Assembly (NCBI RefSeq): GCF_000463115.2
Contig: NZ_AWFX01000009.1
Coordinates: 1-64,000, forward strand
Origin: Franconibacter helveticus LMG 23732
GTDB taxonomy: Bacteria > Pseudomonadota > Gammaproteobacteria > Enterobacterales > Enterobacteriaceae
Length of the DNA: 64,000 nucleotides
Direction: 5' to 3'
The notes under the pieces: model-generated
The model's input: only the letters and a program-made list of their open reading frames with translations
Told to the model about the DNA's origin: nothing
Database searches by the model: none
Part shown: piece by piece, positions 8,029-17,982 of the stretch
Layout of the letters: each line of letters begins with the position of its first letter
Position numbering within the stretch: the stretch's first letter is position 1
Translations under genes and position numbers: made by a program

Positions 8029-8982
8029 TCAGGCTTTTCGATTCTGTAATGCGATAAAGAGGATCAGCACGCCGCCCCACAGGGCCATGGTCAGATAACT
8101 GCTGACGCCGAGTAAGTTGAGCCCGCTCTCCAGCATTTGCAGCACAATCAGCGCCAGCACCAGGCCCAGGATGCGGCCAAAACCGCCGTCCGGGTTAATG
8201 CCGCCAAGCACCGAGGCGAGAATGGTCACCAGCAGATAAGATTCGCCGTAGCCCGCCTTGGCGGAGTTGAACTTCGCCATCATCAGCAGCGCCGCGGCCC
8301 AGCCGAGCAGGGCCGACAGCACATAGACTGAAATTTGCACGCGGGCGGTATTCACGCCGCTAAAGCGCGTCGCCTGTTCGTTTGAACCCACCAGATAAAG
8401 GCTGCGCCCGAGGGTGGTGTGCTCAAGCAGCACCCACAGCCCGACGGCGACGGCCAGGAACAGCAGCAGCGCCACAGGAATACCGAACACCGAGGCGTTG
8501 CCAAGGAACTGAATGGCTGGCGGAAAGCCGGAAATCACGGTGCCGTTAGAGAGCAGAATATTCAGGCCGGTGATAAGCGTCATGGTGCCGAGCGTGGCAA
8601 GGATCGGCGAGACGCCCACCCAGGCGATGAGCGCGCCGTTCACCACGCCAATCGCGACGGCTACCAGCAGCCCGGCCAGCAGCGCCAGCACCAGGAAAAG
8701 CGGCTCTCCCGGATGGCTGACAATGACCGCCGCCATCACCAGCGAGCAGGCGTTCGCCCCGGCGATAATAGACAAATTAATGCCGCCGGTGAGCATGGTA
8801 AGCCCCATGCCGAGCGCCAGCATGCCAAGCACCGGCAACTGCGAAGCGATGGACTGAAAGTTGCCGATGCTGAAAAAGCGCGAGCCGAGCAGCCCGGCGA
8901 ACAGCAGCGCCACGGCGAGAATAATCAGGCATTGCAGGCGAATAATGGCATCGCCAGGTAACACGCGAGTCAGGGTTTTCAT
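8029..8982 (-). CDS. Sugar ABC transporter permease (RbsC/LsrD-type)
   Basis: A polytopic inner-membrane protein of 317 residues with the BPD_transp_2 pattern, including MLALGMGLTMLTGGINLS near residue 55 and the cytoplasmic EAA-like segment SVLGGINPDGGFG near 250. It is one of two permeases that would form the channel of a CUT2-type monosaccharide importer. It is spaced two bases from the second permease gene and 13 bases from the kinase gene. Confidence 0.88.
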   Translation of the reverse strand: MKTLTRVLPGDAIIRLQCLIILAVALLFAGLLGSRFFSIGNFQSIASQLPVLGMLALGMGLTMLTGGINLSIIAGANACSLVMAAVIVSHPGEPLFLVLALLAGLLVAVAIGVVNGALIAWVGVSPILATLGTMTLITGLNILLSNGTVISGFPPAIQFLGNASVFGIPVALLLFLAVAVGLWVLLEHTTLGRSLYLVGSNEQATRFSGVNTARVQISVYVLSALLGWAAALLMMAKFNSAKAGYGESYLLVTILASVLGGINPDGGFGRILGLVLALIVLQMLESGLNLLGVSSYLTMALWGGVLILFIALQNRKA

Positions 8983-8984
8983 GG

Positions 8985-9974
8985 TTAAAGCTCCCGGGCC
9001 AGCTTACGTTTTTCGTTCCACGCGGTGGCGCTGATGCTGACAAGAATAATTGCGCCGCTAAACACGGTGTGCCAGTAAGAAGAGACGCCAAGCAGGGTGA
9101 GACCGTTTTGCAGGAAAGCCAGCAGCACCACGCCGAGCAGCGTACCGGTCAGGCTACCGCGCCCGCCGGTCATGCTGGTGCCGCCAAGCACCACCGCCGC
9201 CAGCACCGTCAGTTCAAAGCCCAGCAGCGAGTTCGGCGCCACCGACTGGGTAATTTGCGCCTGCACCACGGCGGCAATGCCCGCCAGCGCGCCCATATAG
9301 CCATAGACGTAAAAATGCAGACGCCGCAGGTTCAGGCCGAGGCGAGAGGCGGCGTCGCGGTTGCCGCCCATAGCGTAAATCTGGCGGCCCAGACGGGTGC
9401 GGTTCATCAGCACGGCAGTAAAAAGAATGACGCCCGCAAGGCTTAACAGCGGCAGCGTCAGCCCGTAGTCGTAGCCGTCGGCCGCGGTGAAGGTGAACCA
9501 GTTAACGCCGTCCATAAACCAGTCCGGAAAGCCATAAAGCCAGGTGCCGTTAGTGGCGTAAACCAGCAGGCCGTAATAGAGATTCAGGGTGGCGATGGTG
9601 ATGATAATGGCGGGCACGCGCAGCCAGTAAACCAGAAAGCCGTTCACCAGGCCGAGCAGCAGCCCTACCAGCATGGCGAGGGCGAAGGCCAGCGCGAAAT
9701 TACCGCCGTGGCCGATAACCCAGCTTGCCATGACGTACTGGGCGATAGCGGTCATCGCCGGAAACGAAATATCAATGCCGCCAGCAATCAGCACCACAAA
9801 CAGCCCGCAGGCCAGGATGCCAAGAATGGCGTAGCTGGTGGCGACATCCGTGAGATTGCCAAGCGACATAAACTCGTCGGTGCTAAGCGTCAGGCCGATC
9901 GCCAGCAGCAACACCAGAATGCCCAGATAAAATTCGTGGCGGCCCGTCAGCCGGGCCAGAAGCGCGTTATTCAT
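8985..9974 (-). CDS. Sugar ABC transporter permease (RbsC/LsrC-type)
   Basis: A 329-residue membrane protein of the same family as its neighbour, with LACGLFVVLIAGGIDIS near residue 55 and AVVLGGTSMTGGRGS near 260. A pair of non-identical permeases is usual for the LsrC/LsrD and RhaP/RhaQ importers, but not for RbsC, which is a homodimer. Its start overlaps the ATPase gene by eight bases. Confidence 0.88.
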   Translation of the reverse strand: MNNALLARLTGRHEFYLGILVLLLAIGLTLSTDEFMSLGNLTDVATSYAILGILACGLFVVLIAGGIDISFPAMTAIAQYVMASWVIGHGGNFALAFALAMLVGLLLGLVNGFLVYWLRVPAIIITIATLNLYYGLLVYATNGTWLYGFPDWFMDGVNWFTFTAADGYDYGLTLPLLSLAGVILFTAVLMNRTRLGRQIYAMGGNRDAASRLGLNLRRLHFYVYGYMGALAGIAAVVQAQITQSVAPNSLLGFELTVLAAVVLGGTSMTGGRGSLTGTLLGVVLLAFLQNGLTLLGVSSYWHTVFSGAIILVSISATAWNEKRKLAREL

Positions 9975-11472
9975 TCACCACCTCGGCAATATCCTCTTCG
10001 GTGCAACGGTGCGGAGAAAATTCCGCCACCAGCTCGCCGCGGCGCATCACCAGCACGCGGTGGCTGTTGTAGTAGGCTTCAGGGATCTCATCGCAGATCA
10101 TTAATACCGCCATGCCCTGTTCCGCCAGATCGCGGGCAATCTGGTAGATCCCCTCTTTGTTAGCGATATCCACGCCCACGGTAGGAGAGTCGAGGATCAA
10201 AATGCGCGGCTGAGTAGCCACCCATTTGGCGATGGCGATACGCTGGGCGTTGCCGCCGGACAGCGTTTTGACCGGCAGCGCGCTGTCGGAAACTTTAATA
10301 TTCAGGTCGCGGATAAGCTTCTGCACCAGCCCCTGCGCCTTTTGGTGATCGAGCAGGCCGCTGCGGCTGTGCAGCTTGTCAAATACCGTGACGATGGTGT
10401 TGTCATAGATGGATTGCTCCATGATAAGCCCCTGCGTCAGGCGGTCTTCCGAGACGTAGCCGATGCCGTGACGGATGGCGTCATGGTTATTGCGAAGGCG
10501 AACCGGCGCGCCGTTGAGCACTATCTCGCCGCGCTCCGGCTGGGTCATGCCAAACAGGGTCAGGCAAAGCTCGGTGCGCCCGGAACCGAGCAGCCCCACC
10601 ACAGAAACGATTTCGCCGCCGCGCAGCGCAAGGTTGATATTTTCATATTTGCCGCGACGGCTCAGACCGCGCAGCTCCAGCAGCGGCGCCTGCTCAACCG
10701 GCGGTTTCTCCGGCAGAGGCGCGTAATGGAAGCGCTGGCCGGTCATCAGAAACGCCAGCTCATGGCTGTCGAGTTCCCGGGCAGGCCAGGTGCCGACCAG
10801 CTTGCCGTCGCGCATCACGCTAATACGGTCCGCCACTTCCATCACTTCATCCAGGCGATGGCTGACGAACACGACGCAGATGCCAGCGGCTTTAAGTTCG
10901 TTCACTACGCGCAGAAGGCCGTTGACCTCCTGGCGGGTAAGCGACGCGGTAGGTTCATCCATTATCACCAGTCGGGCGTCAGCGGCCAGCGCCCGGCAAA
11001 TCGCCACCAGCTGGCGGTCGGCAATCGACAGCTTCTCGACTTTTTTATCCGGATCGAGCGCCACGCCGATGCGTTTCATCGCCGCCAGCGCCTGCTCGCG
11101 CATCGCTTTGCCTTTTACCCAGACGTCGCCGCCAGGCAAATAGCGGTGAAAGGCGATGTTTTCCGCCACGGTAAAGTTGGGGAAAAGCGACAAATCCTGG
11201 TAAATAACCTGAATGCCGTAATGCGCGGAAAGCTGCGGCGTGAGGTGATGGAACAGCTTGCCGTCAAGGGCGATGCTGGCGCCTTTTTCCGGCTGGTAAA
11301 CGCCCGATATCACTTTGATGATGGTGCTTTTGCCGCAGCCGTTCTGGCCTGCGAGACAGTGCACTTCCCCTTTGTTCAGCGTCAGGCTGACCTTATCCAG
11401 CGCCCGCACGCCGGGGAACTGCTTGCTGATGTTTTCAAGCGTGATAAATGCGGCGGTGTCTGACATAGACAA
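9967..11472 (-). CDS. Sugar ABC transporter ATPase, double domain (RbsA-like)
   Basis: The 501 residues contain two nucleotide-binding domains. The first has a full Walker A (GQNGCGKST, near 43-51) and Walker B (LVIMDEPTASLT near 165). The second has the degenerate Walker A GLLGSGRTEL and the signature LSGGNAQRIAIAKW near 400, as is normal for CUT2 monosaccharide importers. It powers import by the two downstream permeases. Confidence 0.92.
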   Translation of the reverse strand: MSMSDTAAFITLENISKQFPGVRALDKVSLTLNKGEVHCLAGQNGCGKSTIIKVISGVYQPEKGASIALDGKLFHHLTPQLSAHYGIQVIYQDLSLFPNFTVAENIAFHRYLPGGDVWVKGKAMREQALAAMKRIGVALDPDKKVEKLSIADRQLVAICRALAADARLVIMDEPTASLTRQEVNGLLRVVNELKAAGICVVFVSHRLDEVMEVADRISVMRDGKLVGTWPARELDSHELAFLMTGQRFHYAPLPEKPPVEQAPLLELRGLSRRGKYENINLALRGGEIVSVVGLLGSGRTELCLTLFGMTQPERGEIVLNGAPVRLRNNHDAIRHGIGYVSEDRLTQGLIMEQSIYDNTIVTVFDKLHSRSGLLDHQKAQGLVQKLIRDLNIKVSDSALPVKTLSGGNAQRIAIAKWVATQPRILILDSPTVGVDIANKEGIYQIARDLAEQGMAVLMICDEIPEAYYNSHRVLVMRRGELVAEFSPHRCTEEDIAEVVNE

Positions 11473-11522
11473 TACCCCTGCGAACGCCCCGTGGGGCGCT
11501 TAATAAATGGCTGAGTGAAAAG

Positions 11523-11544
11523 GCTGGCCAGGCGACTGGCCAGC
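11523..11544 (-). promoter_or_regulatory. Intercistronic stem-loop after binding-protein gene
   Basis: A perfect 9-bp stem (11523-11531 with 11536-11544) and a second smaller one (11485-11490 with 11493-11498) lie in the 100-base gap between binding-protein and ATPase genes. Such structures commonly protect the binding-protein message or partly stop transcription, giving more binding protein than transporter. There is no strong U-run. Confidence 0.5.
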
Positions 11545-11572
11545 GGGTTCCCGGTGTGGCGTTAAAAGGCGA

Positions 11573-12556
11573 TTAAAAGCCGAGCGTTTTGGCGTTGTCT
11601 TTGGTGACTTCAAGAATTTTGTTAAAGCGAATCACTTTTTTCTCCATGTCCACATCCGCTTTGCCAAGGCCGTCAATGGTGAGATCCGGCGTCACTTCTT
11701 TACCCTGCAACAGCTGGTCGGCTACCGTCACCAGCGCATAGCCAGCATCTTTCGGGTCCCACAGCAGCGCTTTCTTGATGTCGCCGCGCATCAGGTACGG
11801 CGCGGCCTGGGCGGGCATCGCGATGCCGACCACCGCCACTTTGTCTTTGGCGCGCTTCTTCTGCACCGCCTGGCCTGCGCCAATCGGGCCGAGGGAGCCA
11901 AAGCCAATTACCCCTTTCATCTGCGGGTAGGTTTTCATCAGGTCAAGCGTGGTGGCGTAAGACTTATCGATGCTCTCGGCGACTGGCAGGCGCGAGGTGA
12001 CTTCCACCATCTCGGGGTATTTTTCTTTTTGGTATTTGATGGCGTAATCGGCCCAGGCGTTATGCAGCGGTACGGTCAACGAGCCGACGTAAATGGCGTA
12101 ACCGCCTTTCCCGCCCATGCTCTTCGCCAGCTCGTCCACGTTTGCCTGCGCATATTTTTCGCTGTCGATGGTTTCGATATCCCACTGGCCAATCTGCTGG
12201 TCCGGGGATTCGTGCGTCAGCACGACGATGCCTTTATCCCGCGCTTTTTTCAGCACCGGCTCCAGCACTTTCGCGTCGTTTGGCACCACGATGATCGCGT
12301 TAACGTTTTTAGCGATCAGATCTTCAATAACCTTTACCTGCTGCGCCGGATCGGGGGTGGAAGGGCCGGTCTGGTAAGCGTTAACGTTGAGCTTTTTCGC
12401 CGCTTCGGTCACGCCGGTTTCCATGCGGTTGAACCACGGAATACCGGTGACTTTCGCCACCACCGCGATTTCATATTTTTCCGCCGCGAAGGACGGGGCG
12501 GACAACATGCACGCAGAAACCAGGGCGGCGCTGAGTAATGCGACTTTGAATTTCAT
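11573..12556 (-). CDS. Periplasmic sugar-binding protein (LsrB/RhaS-like)
   Basis: The 327 residues begin with a classical signal peptide (cleavage after SFAA, about residue 25) and have the type 1 periplasmic binding fold: VVAKVTGIPWFNRME near 32-46, PDPAQQVKVIEDLI, IIVVPNDAK, and HESPDQ. The sequence is of the group that includes AI-2 and rhamnose binding proteins. It is the first gene of the leftward operon. The ligand cannot be fixed from sequence; the linked FGGY kinase argues for a free ketose or a related polyol. Confidence 0.88.
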   Translation of the reverse strand: MKFKVALLSAALVSACMLSAPSFAAEKYEIAVVAKVTGIPWFNRMETGVTEAAKKLNVNAYQTGPSTPDPAQQVKVIEDLIAKNVNAIIVVPNDAKVLEPVLKKARDKGIVVLTHESPDQQIGQWDIETIDSEKYAQANVDELAKSMGGKGGYAIYVGSLTVPLHNAWADYAIKYQKEKYPEMVEVTSRLPVAESIDKSYATTLDLMKTYPQMKGVIGFGSLGPIGAGQAVQKKRAKDKVAVVGIAMPAQAAPYLMRGDIKKALLWDPKDAGYALVTVADQLLQGKEVTPDLTIDGLGKADVDMEKKVIRFNKILEVTKDNAKTLGF

Positions 12557-12942
12557 GGTTGTTCCTTTTTTATCGACAGAGGTGGTTCACGGGCAAAGCG
12601 TAGCGAGGAAGGGAAGAGGAAGAGAACATCAAGTTAACAAAATGTGACCAAAGCCCATTATTGTAATAATTTAGTTAAAATATGGTAAATTTATGGTTAA
12701 TTATGACCTCTTTCTGGGTTCTTACCGGCCGTGGGCATGTTAAAAAAGCCTTTAAATTTAACTATAATTTAACAATTATTTATCATTTCGGTTTTGGCGA
12801 ACGTAAAAAATCTGTTATAACGCGGTGTTTCGCTTAAGGCGCAGACTGGGTTTTGTGACAGCGATCGAGCGGCGGGAAAAAACAACAGACGGGATAGACG
12901 AGGGGCTGGCTACGTTCAGGCAACGTAGCCAGCATAAAGCGA
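12557..12942. other. AT-rich control region of the sugar operon
   Basis: This stretch holds the promoter of the leftward sugar operon and the 3' end of dsbB. The part 12640-12800 is strongly AT-rich. I saw only weak half-sites for CRP (for example TGTGA near 12650) and no regulator gene next to the operon. A perfect 12-bp stem-loop lies just after dsbB. Confidence 0.5.
12905..12933 (-). terminator. Stem-loop after dsbB
   Basis: A perfect 12-bp stem (12905-12916 with 12922-12933) with a 5-base loop starts ten bases past the dsbB stop codon. No U-run follows on the dsbB strand, so it may end or stabilise the message with help from other factors. Confidence 0.55.
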
Positions 12943-13476
12943 TCAGAAGCGGCCGAACAGGTCGCGCTTTTTAGGCTTAAAGAACTGGGCGATAACGACC
13001 AGCGCCGCCACCAGCAGATAGGCGGCGAAAATCACCATCAGCCACTGCGGCATTTCCAGCGTCAGGAAAGACCACTGGCGCTCGGCGCAGTCGCCGGAAG
13101 CGACAAACACCTGCGGCAGCCATTTGTCGAGCGGCAGCCACGTCGGAAAGCGGGCGGCGAAGTCGCAGGTGGCGAACGGGGAAGGGTGCAGTTGAATCAT
13201 CGTGTGCTCATAGGCGAGCATCAGTCCCTTCACGGCGCTGTAAAGCCAGATGAGGATAGCGACAAAACGCAGCGGCGTTTTCGGCGCTATGGCGCCCACG
13301 AGACCCGCGCCCATCACGCCGAACAGCGCGCAGCGCTCATAAATACAGAGCACGCACGGTTTCAGCATCATCACATGCTGGAACCAGAGCGCCACCAGTT
13401 CGAGCGCAAAGGCGGTCAATGCTAACAGCAGCCAGGCGCCGCGTCCTCGTGAGCATTGGTTTAAAAATCGCAACAT
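12943..13476 (-). CDS. dsbB: Disulfide bond formation protein B
   Basis: DsbB reoxidises periplasmic DsbA and passes electrons to quinone in the inner membrane. The 177 residues match E. coli DsbB almost end to end: four transmembrane helices, the CVLC redox pair near residues 41-44, and the second pair of cysteines (in ATCDF and SGDCAERQW) in the second periplasmic loop. It starts [13 protein letters not shown] as in the family. It is followed leftward by a strong stem-loop and preceded by nhaB in the same direction. Confidence 0.97.
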   Translation of the reverse strand: MLRFLNQCSRGRGAWLLLALTAFALELVALWFQHVMMLKPCVLCIYERCALFGVMGAGLVGAIAPKTPLRFVAILIWLYSAVKGLMLAYEHTMIQLHPSPFATCDFAARFPTWLPLDKWLPQVFVASGDCAERQWSFLTLEMPQWLMVIFAAYLLVAALVVIAQFFKPKKRDLFGRF

Positions 13477-13607
13477 AGTTAATTCCCTGCAAGATGCGTT
13501 GAACGGGCAGTGTAAACCAATTCACTTTTCTCGCCACTAGCGCAGCGAAAAAAAGGAGATAAGCGCCTGCCCGTAAGGGAAATTTTGGGCCTTAACGGCC
13601 CAAAAAG

Positions 13608-15155
13608 TTACATCGAGGGGGTAGCGACCCAGTGGTTCGCCAGCAGCCAGTCGGTAAACGGCGTAAGCAGGTAAGCCACACACAGCAGGCCGACTATCGT
13701 CATCACGATGGTATAGGGCAGCGCCATCCAGACCATCCGGCCATAAGAAAGACGAATAAGCGGCGCCAGCGCGGAAGTGAGCAGGAACAAAAACGCCGCC
13801 TGGCCGTTTGGCGTGGCGACAGAAGGCAGGTTGGTGCCGGTGTTAATCGCCACCGCCAGCAGTTCAAACTGCTTCACATCGATAATGCCTTGTTCCAGCG
13901 CGGTTTTCGCCTCGTTAATGTAAACGGTGCCGACAAACACGTTATCGGAAATAGACGACAGCAGGCCGTTAAACAGATAGAACAGCGAAAGCTGCGCATG
14001 CGGCGAGGCATCCAGCACGTACTGGATAATCGGCGCGAAAAGATGCTGGTCGATTATCACCGCCACCACGGCGAAAAATACCGTCAGCAGAGCGGTGAAG
14101 GGCAGCGCTTCGGTAAAAGCTTTGCCGATGGCATGCTCGTCGGTAACGCCGCACAGCGCGGTGGCGAAGATAATCACCGTAAGGCCGATAAGCCCGACTT
14201 CCGCCAGATGCAGCGCCAGCGCGACAATCAACCATACCGCGATAATGCCCTGTACAATCAGGCGCACGCGGTCCTGCGCGGTGCGCTTGCTGGCGCTTTC
14301 TTCGTCATAATTGCGAAGAATATTGCGCACCTCTTGCGGAAGCGTCGCGCCGTAACCAAATGTTTTGGTTTTCTCAAGCAAAATGCAGGTAAGCAGGCCG
14401 CAGAACAGCACCGGTACGCTCACCGGGGCCATGCGCAGCAGGAAGTCGACAAAATTCCAGCCCGCCGCTTTGGCGATAATCAGGTTTTGCGGTTCGCCCA
14501 CCATGGTCATTACGCCGCCAAGCGCGGTACCGACGCCCGCGTGCATCATCAGGCTGCGCAGAAACGCGCGGAACTGCTCAAGATCTTCCCGCTGATGCTT
14601 GTCGATATCGGAATCATCAAGCAAGTCCTGGTGCTCGTCGCGTGAAGAGGCGACGCGGTGATAAATGCCATAAAAACCCACCGCAACGCTGATCACGACC
14701 GCGACGACGGTTAATGCATCCAGGAAAGCGGATAAAAAGGCGGCGGCGAAGCAAAAAGAGAGCGACAGCAGCGCTTTGGAGCGAATGCCAAGCAGCAGTT
14801 TGGTAAAAATCAGCAACAGCAGTTGCTTCATGAAGTAAATGCCCGCCACCATAAAAATCAGCAACAGGATCACTTCCAGGTTGTTGGCCAGCTCTTCGCG
14901 CACATGACCGGGCGTGGTCATTCCCACCATCACCGCTTCTATGGCCAGCAGGCCGCCTGGCAGCAGCGGGTAGCATTTCAGCGCCATCGCCAGCGTGAAA
15001 ATAAACTCCGCCACCAGCATCCAGCCGGCGACAAAAGGATTGACCAGGAAAACCAGAGGGTTAAGTATTAAAAACAGAAGCAGCGTCAGCTTATACCAGT
15101 TCGGCGACTGGCCGAGGAAGTTGCGGTAAAAGGCGCGGCTGAATGACATTTCCAT
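13608..15155 (-). CDS. nhaB: Na+/H+ antiporter NhaB
   Basis: NhaB exchanges sodium for protons and supports pH and salt homeostasis. The protein from Met at 15155 ([18 protein letters not shown]) has 515 residues and about twelve membrane segments, close to the 513 of E. coli. The open frame runs 42 codons further upstream, but the family N-terminus fixes the start at 15155. It is divergent from fadR, as in E. coli. Confidence 0.96.
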   Translation of the reverse strand: MEMSFSRAFYRNFLGQSPNWYKLTLLLFLILNPLVFLVNPFVAGWMLVAEFIFTLAMALKCYPLLPGGLLAIEAVMVGMTTPGHVREELANNLEVILLLIFMVAGIYFMKQLLLLIFTKLLLGIRSKALLSLSFCFAAAFLSAFLDALTVVAVVISVAVGFYGIYHRVASSRDEHQDLLDDSDIDKHQREDLEQFRAFLRSLMMHAGVGTALGGVMTMVGEPQNLIIAKAAGWNFVDFLLRMAPVSVPVLFCGLLTCILLEKTKTFGYGATLPQEVRNILRNYDEESASKRTAQDRVRLIVQGIIAVWLIVALALHLAEVGLIGLTVIIFATALCGVTDEHAIGKAFTEALPFTALLTVFFAVVAVIIDQHLFAPIIQYVLDASPHAQLSLFYLFNGLLSSISDNVFVGTVYINEAKTALEQGIIDVKQFELLAVAINTGTNLPSVATPNGQAAFLFLLTSALAPLIRLSYGRMVWMALPYTIVMTIVGLLCVAYLLTPFTDWLLANHWVATPSM

Positions 15156-15358
15156 GCGTAGTCCTTTGCAGTAACAGGATATTTTTTCTGAGCGAAGAAG
15201 AGTAACGGCCCGGGGCTGTGCAGGCAACCGCGAAAGCCCGCCGACAATTAGCAAAAAGTAAACCACGATCCCTTTTTTCACCAGTCGCCGCGCTATCTGT
15301 GCTAAACCTCCTCTGGTATGATGAGTGAATTTTGCAGAAGTGTAATGGAAATCGCATT

Positions 15359-16078
15359 ATGGTGATAAAGGCGCAGAGCCCGGCGGGTTTCGCGGAAGAG
15401 TACATTATTGAAAGCATCTGGAATAACCGTTTCCCCCCTGGTTCTATCCTGCCTGCTGAACGCGAACTCTCTGAACTTATTGGTGTAACGCGCACAACGC
15501 TGCGTGAAGTTTTACAGCGCCTCGCCCGTGACGGCTGGCTGACCATTCAGCATGGCAAGCCGACAAAGGTAAACAATTTCTGGGAAACCTCGGGGCTGAA
15601 TATTCTGGAAACGCTGGCGCGTCTCGATCACGAGAGCGTGCCGCAGCTTATCGATAACCTGTTGTCGGTGCGCACGAACATCTCCACTATTTTTATCCGC
15701 ACCGCGTTGCGGCTGCATCCTGAGCAGGCCCAGCAGGTGCTGGCGACCGCCCGTGAAGTGGAAGATCATGCGGATGCGTTCGCGGAGCTGGACTACAACA
15801 TTTTCCGCGGGCTGGCCTTTGCCTCCGGCAACCCTATTTACGGCCTTATCCTTAACGGCATGAAAGGGCTTTATACCCGCATCGGCCGCCACTATTTTTC
15901 CAGCCCCGAAGCGCGCAGCCTGGCGCTCGGCTTTTACCATCGTCTGACGAAGCTGTGCGATGAAGGCAACTACAACGAGGTTTATGATGTTGTGCGCGCC
16001 TATGGCCGCGACAGCGGGGAAATCTGGCACCGCATGCAGAAAAACCTGCCGGGCGATCTGGCGATGCACAGTCGTTAA
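15359..16078 (+). CDS. fadR: Fatty acid metabolism regulator FadR
   Basis: FadR represses fatty-acid degradation and activates unsaturated fatty-acid synthesis; long-chain acyl-CoA releases it from DNA. Starting at 15359 ([16 protein letters not shown]) the protein has 239 residues, identical in length to E. coli. The GntR winged helix spans residues 1-75 with [20 protein letters not shown] as the recognition region, and the acyl-CoA-binding helical domain follows. Nine extra upstream codons in the frame lack family support. Confidence 0.97.
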   Translation: MVIKAQSPAGFAEEYIIESIWNNRFPPGSILPAERELSELIGVTRTTLREVLQRLARDGWLTIQHGKPTKVNNFWETSGLNILETLARLDHESVPQLIDNLLSVRTNISTIFIRTALRLHPEQAQQVLATAREVEDHADAFAELDYNIFRGLAFASGNPIYGLILNGMKGLYTRIGRHYFSSPEARSLALGFYHRLTKLCDEGNYNEVYDVVRAYGRDSGEIWHRMQKNLPGDLAMHSR

Positions 16079-16092
16079 GCGCAGGCAGTAAA

Positions 16093-16118
16093 AAGGCTTC
16101 CCCCGGGAAGCCTTTTTT
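16093..16118 (+). terminator. fadR terminator
   Basis: An 8-bp stem (16094-16101 with 16106-16113), CCCG loop and six T follow the fadR stop. It probably also serves the convergent ycgB transcript. Confidence 0.85.
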
Positions 16119-16126
16119 GTTCGTGC

Positions 16127-17662
16127 TTACAGGCTGTTCAGCCTGGGCGGGCAGCGTTCCAGCAGCTCGATGCTGCCATCTTCGTTCTGCTGCTCCAGCG
16201 TCACGTCAAAGCCCCACAGGCGATGCACATGCTTGAGCACTTCCCGGCGGCCCCGGTCGAGCGGCGCGCGGTTATGGGGAATGTAGCGCAGGGTCAGCGA
16301 ACGGTCGCCGCGCAAGTCTACGTTCCACACCTGGATATTCGGCTCCAGGTTGCTCAGGTTGTACTGCGCGGAAAGCTTATTGCGAATTTCCCGGTAGCCC
16401 TCTTCGTTATGGATGGCGGAAATCTCCAGATAATTGTTCCGGTCGTCGTCCAGCACCGTAAAGAGGCGGAAATCACGCATCACTTTCGGCGACAAAAACT
16501 GGCTGATAAAGCTCTCGTCTTTGAAATCGCGCATGGCGAAATGCAGCGTGTCGAGCCAGTCTGTGCCAGCGATATCCGGGAACCAGTATTTGTCCTCTTC
16601 CGTTGGCGACTGGCAGATGCGCTTAATGTCCTGGAACATCGCAAAGCCCAGCGCATAAGGGTTAATGCCGTTGTACCACGGGCTGTTGTAAGGCGGCTGG
16701 AAAACCACATTGGTGTGGCTGTGCAAAAACTCCAGCATAAAGCGCTCGGTCACTTTGCCTTCGTCGTAAAGGTGATTAAGGATGGTGTAGTGCCAGAAGG
16801 TGGCCCAGCCTTCGTTCATTACCTGCGTTTGCTTTTGCGGATAAAAATACTGGCTCACTTTCCGCACGATGCGCAGGATCTCGCGCTGCCACGGCTCCAG
16901 CAGCGGCGCGTTCTTCTCCATAAAATAGAGCAGGTTCTCCTGCGGCTCGGAAGGGTAGCGGCGCGCCGCTTCCACCGTTTTTTCCTCTTCACGGCGCGGC
17001 AGGGTGCGCCAGAGCATATTCACCTGGCTTTGCAGATATTCTTCGCGGCTTTTCTGTCGCGCTTTCTCCTCCTGCAAAGAGATCTTCTGCGGGCGTTTAT
17101 AGCGGTCGACGCCGTAATTCATCAGCGCATGGCAGGAGTCGAGCAGCTTCTCCACTTCCACCACGCCGTAGCGTTCTTCGCACTCGGTAATGTAATTACG
17201 GGCAAAGATGAGGTAATCGATAATCGAGCTGGCGTCGGTCCAGCTGCGAAACAGGTAGTTGTTTTTGAAGAAGGAGTTATGACCGTAGCAGGCGTGCGCC
17301 ATCACCAGCGCCTGCATAGTAATGGTGTTCTCCTCCATCAGATAGGCGATACAGGGGTTTGAGTTAATCACTATTTCATAGGCCAGCCCCTGCTGCCCGT
17401 GCTTGTAGAGCCGCTCCGTTTCAATAAACTTTTTACCAAACGACCAGTGAGGATAGTTAATCGGCATGCCGACGCTGGAATAGGCGTCCATCATCTGTTC
17501 GGAGGTAATGATTTCAATCTGATGGGGATAGGTTTCCAGCCGGTAGAGTTTCGCTACGCGGTCAATCTCGGCGAGGTAGGTATCCAGCAGATCGAACGTC
17601 CAGTCAGGTCCATCGCTCAGACGTCGGGTATCCTTAGTGGTGGGATCAGTTACGGTAGCCAT
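16127..17662 (-). CDS. ycgB: SpoVR-family protein YcgB
   Basis: The 511-residue protein matches the enterobacterial SpoVR family (E. coli YcgB, 510 residues) along its full length, starting near DGPDWTFDLLDTYL and including HxxYGHNSFFKNN, MNEGWATFWHY and NPYALGFAMFQDI. The HACYGHN and NEGWATFWH patterns look like metal-binding sites, but the biochemical function is not established. In E. coli it is RpoS-linked. It is convergent with fadR. Confidence 0.93.
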   Translation of the reverse strand: MATVTDPTTKDTRRLSDGPDWTFDLLDTYLAEIDRVAKLYRLETYPHQIEIITSEQMMDAYSSVGMPINYPHWSFGKKFIETERLYKHGQQGLAYEIVINSNPCIAYLMEENTITMQALVMAHACYGHNSFFKNNYLFRSWTDASSIIDYLIFARNYITECEERYGVVEVEKLLDSCHALMNYGVDRYKRPQKISLQEEKARQKSREEYLQSQVNMLWRTLPRREEEKTVEAARRYPSEPQENLLYFMEKNAPLLEPWQREILRIVRKVSQYFYPQKQTQVMNEGWATFWHYTILNHLYDEGKVTERFMLEFLHSHTNVVFQPPYNSPWYNGINPYALGFAMFQDIKRICQSPTEEDKYWFPDIAGTDWLDTLHFAMRDFKDESFISQFLSPKVMRDFRLFTVLDDDRNNYLEISAIHNEEGYREIRNKLSAQYNLSNLEPNIQVWNVDLRGDRSLTLRYIPHNRAPLDRGRREVLKHVHRLWGFDVTLEQQNEDGSIELLERCPPRLNSL

Positions 17663-17982
17663 AGCGCGCCCTCATTGTTAGCGGCCCTCGTCTGGGGAGG
17701 ACCTCATTTCAAGCATAGAACACAGCGGAAAAATGCACGGCACGCCAAAATTTTTTCTGCGAGATTTTACAAACCTGAGTATCGGAAAAAAGGGTGAGCG
17801 CCAGCATTTTATCTTGCCGCTAATCTAACCGAAGCAGGACCTACTGAATCTCAACCTCCTGTAGTGACGGGAAAAGGTGTGAATCAAGTCACCATAAAAA
17901 AGCCATATGTTGAATAACATTTTCATCCAGGTTATCAATTTGTAAGCAGTTAATTATTCTTCAAACTGGAATCGGAGTGATT
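17663..17982. other. Divergent control region of ycgB and dadA
   Basis: The stretch contains the promoters of ycgB (leftward) and dadAX (rightward). The part next to dadA is AT-rich and contains a good CRP site at 17878-17893. No further gene is apparent. Confidence 0.6.
17878..17893. promoter_or_regulatory. CRP-binding site upstream of dadAX
   Basis: TGTGA-N6-TCACC matches nine of ten conserved positions of the CRP consensus, about 90 bases before the dadA start. E. coli dadAX is known to be controlled by CRP and Lrp, so the site fits. Confidence 0.75.

Noticed and set aside
10342..11463. Long open frame opposite the ABC ATPase
   Set aside because: Shadow of a GC-rich gene; the product is His/Arg/Ala-rich without motifs, while the opposite strand codes a clear ATPase.
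12640..12860. CRP sites before the sugar operon
   Set aside because: Only single TGTGA half-sites are present, without matching second halves at the right spacing.
16223..17362. Long open frame opposite ycgB
   Set aside because: Antisense to a conserved gene; product has no recognisable fold features.
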